This document shows positions 1 through 5,554 of a stretch of 6,989 nt of DNA, one piece after another (positions within the stretch are counted from its first letter, which is position 1; each line of letters starts with the position of its first letter). Location: NCBI GenBank assembly GCA_027489835.1, contig JAIXZF010000026.1, positions 1 to 6,989 of the forward strand, in the 5' to 3' direction. This DNA is from Hyphomicrobiales bacterium (GTDB lineage Bacteria; Pseudomonadota; Alphaproteobacteria; Rhizobiales; Beijerinckiaceae). The position numbers were made by a program, and so were the translations under genes. The notes beneath the pieces were generated by a model that saw only the letters and a list, made by a program, of their open reading frames with translations, made no database searches and had not been told where the DNA came from.

Positions 1-363
1 AACATCGTGGCGGCGCATGATGTGGGGCGGGCCATCAACCCGACGCTGGTGGAAGGCCAGATCCATGGCGGCATCGCGCAGGGGCTGGGCCTGGCGCTGA
101 TGGAGGAGTTCATCCCCGGACGCACCGAGAACCTGCACGATTACCTGATCCCGACAACCGGCGACATGCCCCCGATCAAGACCTATCTGATCGAGGACCC
201 GGAACTGACCGGCCCGTTCGGCGCCAAGGGCGTGGGCGAGCCGGCGCTGGTCGCAACCGCGCCAGCCATCTTCTCGGCCATCCGCCATGCCTGCGGCGTG
301 CGCGTGACGCAGGCGCCCGCGCTGCCGCACCGCATCTGGGCCGCGCTGAGGGAGAAGGGTTGA
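1..363 (+). CDS. Xanthine dehydrogenase-family molybdenum hydroxylase, large (molybdopterin-binding) subunit, C-terminal fragment
   Basis: This is the last 120 codons of a gene that starts upstream of the window; the frame is open from base 1 and stops with TGA at 361-363. It resembles the C-terminal molybdopterin-binding domain of xanthine dehydrogenase, aldehyde oxidase and CoxL-type enzymes. The best landmark is GAKGVGEPAL at about bases 220-249: its Glu (codon 238-240) matches the family's catalytic Glu in the GxGE motif, the base that activates the Mo-bound water. VGRAINP and GQIHGGIAQGLGLALMEE are also typical of this domain. Such enzymes hydroxylate carbon next to a ring nitrogen or oxidise aldehydes, with partner FeS and FAD subunits that are not visible here. 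The neighbouring reductase gene suggests an N-heteroaromatic substrate such as nicotinate; that is inference, since CO, purine and aldehyde enzymes share these motifs. Confidence 0.9.
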   Translation, partial: NIVAAHDVGRAINPTLVEGQIHGGIAQGLGLALMEEFIPGRTENLHDYLIPTTGDMPPIKTYLIEDPELTGPFGAKGVGEPALVATAPAIFSAIRHACGVRVTQAPALPHRIWAALREKG

Positions 364-374
364 TGGCTTTGTAT

Positions 375-453
375 CCGTCATCGCTAGCGCAGCATGGCCA
401 GCCAGCAGCGATGGGCGCGAGGCTGGGTCGATTCGCTGCGCTCGCGATGACGG
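375..453. repeat. Interspersed palindromic element, CGTCATCGCGAGCGCAG type
   Basis: Bases 375-392 and 436-453 are 18-base inverted arms with a single mismatch (CCGTCATCGCTAGCGCAG against the reverse complement CCGTCATCGCGAGCGCAG), separated by 43 bases. Read on the minus strand from 453, the unit continues GCGAATCGACCCAG. This resembles the intergenic repeat of the form CGTCATTGCGAGCGNAGCGAAGCAATCC that I know from many alphaproteobacterial genomes. It lies just after the stop of the molybdenum hydroxylase gene, so the transcript could fold into a long hairpin there. No coding potential is supported. Confidence 0.6.
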
Positions 454-507
454 CTCGGTTCGCTGGTGCAACCACGGCACCTCTCTTCAGCCTTGCCGTC
501 CTCGATT

Positions 508-587
508 CTCATCCTGAGCCTGTCGAAGGAGGAGCTTCAGTGATCGCAGACCCTGGAGCCCTCTTCCTTCGACAAGCTCAGGATGAG
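508..587. repeat. Interspersed palindromic element, CCTTCGACAAGCTCAGGATGAG type
   Basis: Bases 508-530 and 565-587 are 23-base inverted arms differing at one position (CCTGAGCC versus CCTGAGCT in the reverse complement). The stem can extend inward to 534/561. The core CTTCGACAAGCTCAGGATGA is a familiar repeat in alphaproteobacterial intergenic regions, where it produces spurious translations such as HPELVEG and LRQAQDE; both signatures appear when this stretch is translated. It lies between the molybdenum hydroxylase gene and the reductase operon, ending 53 bases before the reductase ATG. It may stabilise or end upstream transcripts, but has no run of T after the stem. Confidence 0.75.
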
Positions 588-627
588 GGGAGTTGGGGGG
601 CGCGAAGGGCAGGCAACCATCCTTCGC

Positions 628-632
628 GGGAG
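628..632 (+). promoter_or_regulatory. Ribosome binding site that sets the reductase start
   Basis: GGGAG lies 8 bases before the ATG at 641. The reading frame stays open upstream to a TTG at 593, but that codon sits right after the palindromic repeat and would add 16 residues unlike an enzyme N-terminus. The ATG at 641 is therefore preferred. Confidence 0.6.
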
Positions 633-640
633 CTGCCGTT

Positions 641-2143
641 ATGAGCGATCCATTCTCCACCGCCGCGCGCTCGGCCAAGCTCGGTGCCGCCGAGGGCGAC
701 GGCATCGTTCGCTGCGATGCCTGCCCGGTGCTGTGCCGCATCAGGCCGGGGCGGGCCGGGGCCTGCGCGCGCTATGCCAACGAGGATGGGCATCTGGTCC
801 GCACCGACCCGCTGGTGCTGATGCAGCGCACGGCTGAGGCGGGCGGCAGGCTCGTGGAGTTCGTCGGAGCCGAATGGGATGGAGCCGCGCTCGATCCGTC
901 GCGCACCTTCGTCACCGGCGTCGGCTCGGGCACCACCTATCCGGACTACAAGCCCGCGCCGTTCATCGTCTCTTCGGAACATGAGGGCGTCGACACGGTC
1001 ACTGTCGTGACGGAGGGGATCTTCAGCTATTGCGGCGTCAAGGTGAAGATCGACACCGATCGGCATCTGGGGCCCGAGGCCGCGCCGATCATGGTCGCGG
1101 GCGAGCAGGTCGGCCATGTCACGACCGCCGAGTACGGCTCGCAGATGCTGTCCATCGGCGGCGTGCGCCACCTCACGGGCGGCTCGAAGAAGGAGGGCAA
1201 CGTCACCTGCGAGGCGCTGCTCAAGCTGTGCTCCGGCGAAGCGGTGGAGATGAGCATTCCCGGCGGGCACAGCGTCATCGTGCAGGCGAACGCGGCCCCT
1301 ATCGTCGATGGCAAGCCCGAGGAACGGATGCGGGTGGGTTGCGGCTCGGCCACGATCGGCATCTTCGCGCGGCAATGGCTCGGCCATCTGGACGAGGTGA
1401 TCGTGGTGGACGACCACATCACGGGCGTGCTGACCGAGCATCAGGCCGGCAAGGTGCTGGGCATGCGGGCGGCCGGCATCCGCGTGCGCGGCCGCAAATC
1501 CACGCCCGGCCGCTACTTCCAGGTCGCCAGTCCCGGCCTCGGCTGGGGCGGAACGGACATTTCCGATCCGCTTTCGATCATCCAAAAGATCGACCCGGTA
1601 TCCGCATGGCCGGGCCTCCGGCTTCTGCTCACCTCCACCACGGGCGAGGATGCGCTCTACTGCATCCTCGACGAGAACCTCGTGCCCGTGCCGGCCGGGA
1701 TGCCAGCTCCGGTCCGCGCGGTCGTGGACAGGATCGGGGAAAACTGCGAGCCTTCGCTATGTTCTGTGCTGTTCATGGCAGGGGCCGGCGGATCGCTCAG
1801 GGCCGGGGTCAGCGAGAACCCCGTGCTGCTCACGCGTTCGGTGGCGAGCGGCGAGACGCGGGTGACGCTGGGCGGCGCGCCGGCCCATATCTGGGCTGGC
1901 GGCGGCATCACCGTGATGGCGGATGTGACGCGGATGCCAAAGGGCTCGTTCGGCTATGTGCCGACCCCGGCCATTGTCGCGCCCATCGAATTCACGCTGC
2001 CGCGCGCGCTCTACGATCAGCTCGGGGGTCATTCCAGGGAGGTCGTCGCCATGGAGCAGGTGCTCCGCGCGCTGGCGGACGAGGCGCGGATCGAACCCTG
2101 GCGCGAGGCCAACCCATGGCCGAAGGGCAGGGGCCGGGCATGA
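641..2143 (+). CDS. 6-hydroxynicotinate reductase-like iron-sulfur (flavo)protein
   Basis: This 500-residue protein resembles 6-hydroxynicotinate reductase (Hnr), which in Eubacterium barkeri reduces 6-hydroxynicotinate to 1,4,5,6-tetrahydro-6-oxonicotinate; the assignment is by recognition, not alignment. Near the N-terminus C25, C28, C32 and C42 form CX2CX3CX9C, a likely [4Fe-4S] site. Further cysteines at 131, 190, 197 and 234 could serve another cluster. Glycine-rich stretches at about 93-99 (GVGSGTT) and 233-240 (GCGSATIG) may handle flavin; the SAT at 236-238 resembles the Ser/Gly-Ala-Thr site flavinylated by ApbE enzymes. There is no signal peptide, so it should be cytoplasmic. It heads a four-gene operon and its stop overlaps the ATG of the MarR gene (ATGA). 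The preceding molybdenum hydroxylase would logically make its hydroxylated substrate. The exact substrate is uncertain; another hydroxylated N-heterocycle is possible. Confidence 0.75.
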   Translation: MSDPFSTAARSAKLGAAEGDGIVRCDACPVLCRIRPGRAGACARYANEDGHLVRTDPLVLMQRTAEAGGRLVEFVGAEWDGAALDPSRTFVTGVGSGTTYPDYKPAPFIVSSEHEGVDTVTVVTEGIFSYCGVKVKIDTDRHLGPEAAPIMVAGEQVGHVTTAEYGSQMLSIGGVRHLTGGSKKEGNVTCEALLKLCSGEAVEMSIPGGHSVIVQANAAPIVDGKPEERMRVGCGSATIGIFARQWLGHLDEVIVVDDHITGVLTEHQAGKVLGMRAAGIRVRGRKSTPGRYFQVASPGLGWGGTDISDPLSIIQKIDPVSAWPGLRLLLTSTTGEDALYCILDENLVPVPAGMPAPVRAVVDRIGENCEPSLCSVLFMAGAGGSLRAGVSENPVLLTRSVASGETRVTLGGAPAHIWAGGGITVMADVTRMPKGSFGYVPTPAIVAPIEFTLPRALYDQLGGHSREVVAMEQVLRALADEARIEPWREANPWPKGRGRA

Positions 2144-2565
2144 ACGTCCAGCCCCGCTATGTGCTGGAAGAGCAGGTCGGCTTCCTGCTGCGCAAGGCCC
2201 AGCAACGCGCGACGGAGGACTTCCATGCCGTGATGGGCGAATTCGGCGTGACGCCGACTCAGTTCGCGGCGCTCGCCAAGCTCGACGACGAGGGGCCGAC
2301 GTCGCAGAACCTGCTCGGCCGGCTGACGGCGATGGATCCGGCCACGATCCTGAGCGTGGTGGGGCGGCTCGCGCGGCGCGGACTGGTCGAACTCACGCCG
2401 GACTCCCGGGATGGCCGCATGGTCAATGTCGCGCTCACGGAAGCGGGGCAGGCGGCGATCGCCGCAATGAAGGCGCGCGCCGGCGATGTGTCCCGCCGCA
2501 CACTGGCTCCGCTCTCGGCTGCGGAAGCGCGCCGATTCCTGTCGCTCATCGCCCGGCTTGGTTGA
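2140..2565 (+). CDS. MarR-family transcriptional regulator
   Basis: A 141-residue protein of normal MarR length. After an N-terminal helix (about 8-33) comes a winged helix-turn-helix: TPTQFAALAKLDDEG at 38-52, a recognition-helix region at about 65-84 (DPATILSVVGRLARRGLVE), and the wing at 85-101, where DSRDGRMVNVALTEAG is a textbook MarR wing. C-terminal helices at about 104-140 would form the dimer interface. MarR proteins usually repress nearby catabolic genes and release DNA when they bind an aromatic ligand. The ATG overlaps the stop of the reductase gene, and AGGGG at 2129-2133 gives a 6-base spacer. Lying inside the operon, it probably controls its own operon in response to the aromatic substrate or an intermediate; that role is inferred. 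Confidence 0.9.
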   Translation: MNVQPRYVLEEQVGFLLRKAQQRATEDFHAVMGEFGVTPTQFAALAKLDDEGPTSQNLLGRLTAMDPATILSVVGRLARRGLVELTPDSRDGRMVNVALTEAGQAAIAAMKARAGDVSRRTLAPLSAAEARRFLSLIARLG

Positions 2566-2570
2566 CGGCG

Positions 2571-3437
2571 ATGTGGGACCGCCCGCTGGTGCAGGAGCTG
2601 ATCGGAAACCGGCTGCACATGCAGCACGGGCCGATCGACCTCGTGCTCAAGGCGTGGGGGCCACGCCGCGAGGTCGACACGGCCTACCGCGCGGCCTCCG
2701 CCCGCTTCGAGACCGTGCTGGACGAACTTGTCGCGGACCTTCCGGAACTGCGCCGGGCGATGTCCGAACGGCCCGAGGTGCGCAGTCCGGTCGCGATAAG
2801 GATGATGCGCGGCTGCCTGCCCTTCACCGGCGTGTACCTTTCGCCGATGGCGGCGGTGGCCGGGGCGGTCGCGGACGAAATCCTCGCCAGCATGTGCGCG
2901 GACGCCGCCCTCGACCGCGCCTTCGTCAACAATGGCGGCGACATCGCGGTCCATCTCGCACCGGGGCAGTCGATCAAGATCGGCGTCATGGGCGATTTCT
3001 CTCAATCGGCGATGCCGGTCGCGAGCGCCGAGATCGAGATCACCGCCGCGATGGGCATCCGAGGCGTGGCCACGTCCGGCGCGCAGGGACGATCCTTCTC
3101 GCTCGGCATCGCGGATTCCGTCACCGTGCTGGCGGCGGACGCTGCCGGCGCCGATGCCGCCGCGACGCTGGTGGCGAACGCCGTCAACATCGAGCATCCG
3201 CGCATCGTGCGCCGGCACGCCCACGACCTCGACCCCGACAACGAGTTGGGCTGCCGCCTCGTGACCGTGCTCGTTCCGCCGCTGGCGGAGGCCGAGATCG
3301 CCGCCGCGCTGCAGGCGGGGCTGGCGCTGGCCGGGGAGTTCCGCGCGCGCGGGCTCATTCTCGGCGCAGCGCTCTCGCTTCAGGGGCGCACCATAGCGCT
3401 CGACCATCTCCCGAAACTGCAACCAGGAGCCGGCTGA
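2571..3437 (+). CDS. UPF0280 family protein, ApbE-related (possible flavin transferase)
   Basis: A 288-residue protein of the UPF0280 family, which shares the ApbE-like fold; ApbE enzymes attach FMN from FAD covalently to Thr or Ser of target proteins. ApbE-like landmarks appear in order: VNNGGDI at 119-125, GVATSG at 165-170, and ADAAAT at 194-199, whose D195 and T199 match the spacing of the ApbE metal-binding Asp and Thr. The N-terminal GPIDLVLKAWG and the FTGVYLSPMAAVAGAVAD stretch are typical of UPF0280. No lipoprotein or signal sequence is present, so it acts in the cytoplasm. It starts 5 bases after the MarR stop with no clear Shine-Dalgarno, which suggests coupled translation; a TTG at 2562 is an alternative start. 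Its stop overlaps the next ATG. A maturation role for the reductase is a reasonable inference, but biochemical function of UPF0280 is, to my knowledge, unproven. Confidence 0.82.
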   Translation: MWDRPLVQELIGNRLHMQHGPIDLVLKAWGPRREVDTAYRAASARFETVLDELVADLPELRRAMSERPEVRSPVAIRMMRGCLPFTGVYLSPMAAVAGAVADEILASMCADAALDRAFVNNGGDIAVHLAPGQSIKIGVMGDFSQSAMPVASAEIEITAAMGIRGVATSGAQGRSFSLGIADSVTVLAADAAGADAAATLVANAVNIEHPRIVRRHAHDLDPDNELGCRLVTVLVPPLAEAEIAAALQAGLALAGEFRARGLILGAALSLQGRTIALDHLPKLQPGAG

Positions 3438-4018
3438 TGGCTGTCCATGTCCGCAAGATCGTCACCCATGTCGAGGAGATCAGGCATGATGGCGGGCCGC
3501 CGCTTGCCCGGCCCGCGCTCAAGGGCTGGGTCGCGGCGATCATCCACAACCCGTTCGCGGGCCGCTACGAGCCTGAGTTGCAGAGCTACATGGATGAGCT
3601 CAAGCCGCTGGGGCTCGAATGCTCGACGCGGCTGTGCGCCGCCATGGGCATCAAGCCGGCCGAGGTGGAGGCTTACGGCAAGGGCTCGCTCGTGGGCGTG
3701 GCCGGCGAGCTCGAGCATGGCGCGCTCTGGCACGTGCCGGGCGGCTACGCGATGCGCGAGCTGATCGGGCAGGCGCTCGCCATCGTGCCGTCGGCCGCGA
3801 AGGTCGCGGCGATGGGCGCCAGCCTCGACCTGCCCATCCACCACAAGGATGCAGCCTATGTGCGCTCGCATTTCGACGCGATCACCTGCGTGGTGCCGGA
3901 CGCGCCGCGGCCCGACGAGATCCTGTTCGCGCTGTGCATGTCCACCGGCGGCCGGCCGCATGCACGGATGGGCGGGCTCGCCGCCGACGCGATCAGCAAA
4001 TGGGATGGGCAGAGGTGA
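3437..4018 (+). CDS. DUF1185 / 'amino acid synthesis' family protein
   Basis: A 193-residue cytoplasmic protein that I recognise as the AA_synth (DUF1185, BB2672-like) family. Visible conserved stretches are VAAIIHNPFAGRYEPEL at 32-48, YGKGSLVGVAGELEHG at 80-95, LPIHHKDAAYVRSHFDAIT at 132-150 and STGGRPHARMGG at 169-180. The charged and histidine residues around H95, H99, H135, H136, K137 and H175 could form an active site. The family name rests on weak evidence and no reaction is established that I know of. The ATG overlaps the UPF0280 stop (TGATG), and AGGAG at 3425-3429 gives a 7-base spacer, so it is the last gene of the operon. Its steady place beside the reductase points to a step in the same pathway, perhaps on the reduced lactam; that is speculation. 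Confidence 0.8.
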   Translation: MAVHVRKIVTHVEEIRHDGGPPLARPALKGWVAAIIHNPFAGRYEPELQSYMDELKPLGLECSTRLCAAMGIKPAEVEAYGKGSLVGVAGELEHGALWHVPGGYAMRELIGQALAIVPSAAKVAAMGASLDLPIHHKDAAYVRSHFDAITCVVPDAPRPDEILFALCMSTGGRPHARMGGLAADAISKWDGQR

Positions 4019-4065
4019 ACGGAATGCCGCTCTGTCCGCGTGGCGGGCAGTTTGCCCCACGCTTA

Positions 4066-4088
4066 CCCTCCCCGCGGGGCGGGGAGGG
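4066..4088. repeat. CCCTCCCC/GGGGAGGG hairpin repeat, copy 1
   Basis: Arms at 4066-4073 and 4081-4088 pair perfectly over 8 bases around a 7-base GC-rich loop. It begins 48 bases after the stop of the DUF1185 gene. The surrounding text (TACCCTCCCCGCGGGGCGGG) belongs to a GC-rich palindromic type common between genes in alphaproteobacteria. It may act as a weak transcription end or mRNA stabiliser for the operon; no T tract follows on the plus strand. The rest of 4019-4241, apart from copy 2, shows no gene. Confidence 0.6.
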
Positions 4089-4195
4089 AGGCGGCTGACA
4101 GCGGTGGCAGCCTGCGATGGTGGCGCTGGGCGCGGCGCTGCCTGCCTGCGCTCGTGACCGCAGCCCGGCAATTCATCCCGAAACAACGCGGCTTT

Positions 4196-4218
4196 CCCTC
4201 CCCGCCACGCGGGGAGGG
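4196..4218. repeat. CCCTCCCC/GGGGAGGG hairpin repeat, copy 2
   Basis: Arms at 4196-4205 and 4209-4218 form a perfect 10-bp stem with a CAC loop. It shares the CCCTCCCCGC core with the copy 130 bases to the left. It lies 23 bases beyond the stop of the minus-strand gene at 4242 and between two convergent transcription units, so it could help end transcription both ways, although no T run follows on either strand. Confidence 0.6.
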
Positions 4219-4241
4219 CCAGGGTGGGGCCTATCCGAGCC

Positions 4242-4583
4242 TTACTGGCCGGCCGCCTTGAGGCGGGCGCGGCAGTCGACGTTGAACTTGCGCCAGGTCT
4301 GGCCCTGCGCCGTCAGCGCGGGTTTGTTGGCGCGCCATTCGGCGCCGCACTTGCGCATGCGGTCGTCATTGGCGAGCTGCGCCGCGGAGCGCTGGCGGGC
4401 GGGCTTGGCGGGGGCGGCCTGCGCCGGCGCAGCGGGCGCGGCCTGCGCGGGGGTTGGGGCGGGAGCCGGGCGAACCACGCGCGGCTGCAGCGGGTTGCCC
4501 GCCGCGGGCGCGGTGGTCTGGGCCATGGCGCCGGTGGCGGCGAACAGCGATGCCGCGAGGGCGGTGGCGAGGCGAAGTTTCAT
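4242..4583 (-). CDS. Small secreted Ala/Pro-rich protein with two-cysteine C-terminal domain (PsiF-like, hypothetical)
   Basis: A 113-residue protein with a clear Sec signal peptide: MKLRLATAL, a hydrophobic core, and a likely cut after AMA at residue 21. Residues 22-66 are a low-complexity linker rich in Ala and Pro (APAPTPAQAAPAAPAQAAPA). The C-terminal domain at about 74-110 has C79 and C104 about 25 residues apart with W83, W97 and F100 (RKCGAEW and TWRKFNVDCRARL). This layout is common in small periplasmic proteins of Hyphomicrobiales and faintly recalls PsiF; the cysteines may form a disulfide. The frame is open further upstream, but the start at 4583 is chosen because of the signal peptide and AAGGA (complement of 4591-4595) 7 bases ahead of it. 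The gene is divergent from the glutathione transferase. Function is unknown. Confidence 0.8.
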   Translation of the reverse strand: MKLRLATALAASLFAATGAMAQTTAPAAGNPLQPRVVRPAPAPTPAQAAPAAPAQAAPAKPARQRSAAQLANDDRMRKCGAEWRANKPALTAQGQTWRKFNVDCRARLKAAGQ

Positions 4584-4788
4584 TGGTCTGTCCTTCCCGT
4601 GAACGCTGCCGGCGCAAGCGTGTCCTTGCAGCCCGACAGGGGTTCCAACCCGCCAAAAGCTGTAGTCTCGACCATGTGAATTGCAACTGAACCGAACGCG
4701 GCCAATTGCAGAACGCATCTGCACTGGCAGCGGTCGTCACAGGCGCGGCGCGACATTATCTTCGACGCGACATCAACAGGAGAACGCC

Positions 4789-5490
4789 ATGGCGTCCTAT
4801 AAGCCCCTCGACCTCTACTACTGGCCCACGCCCAATGGCTGGAAGATCACCGTGGCGCTCGAGGAAATGGGGCTCGCCTACAACGTCATCCCGATCAACA
4901 TTTCCAAGGGCGACCAGTTCAAGCCGGAATTCCTGGCGATCTCGCCGAACAACAAGATGCCCGCGCTGGTCGATCCGGACGGGCCGGGCGGGATGCCGAT
5001 CTCGGTCTTCGAGTCCGGCGCCATCCTGACCTATCTCGGCCGCAAGACGGGACAGTTCTACCCGTCGGACGAGCGGGCGCGGGTCGAGGTCGAGCAGTGG
5101 CTGATGTGGCAGATGGGCGGCTTCGGGCCGATGCTGGGGCAGAACCACCACTTCAATCACTACGCGCCGGAGAAGATCCCCTACGCGATCGACCGCTACG
5201 TCAACGAGACCAACCGGCTTTACGGCGTGCTGAACAAGCAGCTCGCCCAGCATGAGTTCGTGGCCGGCGCCTACTCCATCGCGGACATGGCCATCCTGGG
5301 TTGGGCCAAGCTCTGGGAGCGGCAGGGCCAGAAGATCGAAGACTTCCCGCATGTGAAGCGCTGGCTCGACACGCTGATGGCGCGACCCGCGGTACAGCGC
5401 GGCCTCGCCGTGGCGGGCGAGTTGCGCAACACGTCGAACATGCAGGACCCGGCCGTCCGGGCCGTGCTGTTCGGACAGAAGGCCCGCTGA
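4789..5490 (+). CDS. Glutathione S-transferase, Nu-class (YfcG/YghU-like)
   Basis: A 233-residue cytoplasmic protein. The N-terminal thioredoxin-like domain (about 7-90) carries PTPNGWK at 13-19; T14 and N16 match the active-site Thr and Asn of E. coli YfcG, which uses these instead of Cys or Tyr. NNKMPALVD at 54-62 supplies the cis-proline (P58), and FESGAILTYL at 74-83 the glutathione-binding Glu-Ser. The helical domain contains WQMGGFGPMLGQNHHF, a stretch diagnostic of the YfcG/YghU group, and YSIADMAILGW, the usual N-capping box region. Characterised relatives reduce disulfides using glutathione and bind GSSG or two GSH. AGGAGA at 4778-4783 with a 5-base spacer fixes the ATG. The upstream spacer of about 205 bases is shared with the divergent small secreted protein. 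The gene ends at a strong hairpin. Physiological substrate is unknown. Confidence 0.93.
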   Translation: MASYKPLDLYYWPTPNGWKITVALEEMGLAYNVIPINISKGDQFKPEFLAISPNNKMPALVDPDGPGGMPISVFESGAILTYLGRKTGQFYPSDERARVEVEQWLMWQMGGFGPMLGQNHHFNHYAPEKIPYAIDRYVNETNRLYGVLNKQLAQHEFVAGAYSIADMAILGWAKLWERQGQKIEDFPHVKRWLDTLMARPAVQRGLAVAGELRNTSNMQDPAVRAVLFGQKAR

Positions 5491-5502
5491 GGCCTCGAAC
5501 GA

Positions 5503-5530
5503 AAACGGCCGGGTCGAGGCCCGGCCGTTT
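5503..5530. terminator. Bidirectional hairpin terminator between convergent genes
   Basis: AAACGGCCGGG at 5503-5513 pairs perfectly over 11 bp with CCCGGCCGTTT at 5520-5530 around a 6-base loop. It starts 12 bases after the glutathione transferase stop and lies 24 bases beyond the stop of the minus-strand DUF2147 gene. The plus-strand stem ends in TTT; on the minus strand it ends in TTTT followed by CGTT. Stem strength and position between convergent genes support a shared intrinsic terminator, though the T tracts are short. Confidence 0.8.
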
Positions 5531-5554
5531 CAAGGTCCGCGAAGGCGCGCCTTT

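Noticed and set aside
375..587. Possible CRISPR array or riboswitch in the first spacer
   Set aside because: The repeats are two different inverted pairs, not regularly spaced direct repeats, and no known riboswitch core was recognised.
360..644. Plus-strand open frame of 94 codons in the first spacer
   Set aside because: Its translation runs through both palindromic repeats and contains the LRQAQDE signature that the repeat itself produces; not a real gene.
578..1585. Long minus-strand open frame of 335 codons over the reductase gene
   Set aside because: It is antisense to a recognisable protein, is rich in Arg, His, Asp and Ala as expected of a GC-rich shadow frame, and has no family motif.
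1030..2139. Plus-strand upstream extension of the MarR frame
   Set aside because: The frame is open for over 1 kb inside the reductase gene, but the translation is Arg/Gly-rich shadow; the MarR domain begins at the ATG at 2140 with its own ribosome site.
2259..3422. Minus-strand open frame of 387 codons over MarR and UPF0280
   Set aside because: Low-complexity Arg/His/Asp-rich translation opposite two recognisable genes; open only because stops are rare in GC-rich DNA.
4040..4261. Short plus-strand frames between the operon and the small secreted gene
   Set aside because: Translations such as SPPRGEGQGG come from the CCCTCCCC hairpin repeats and have no protein-like features.
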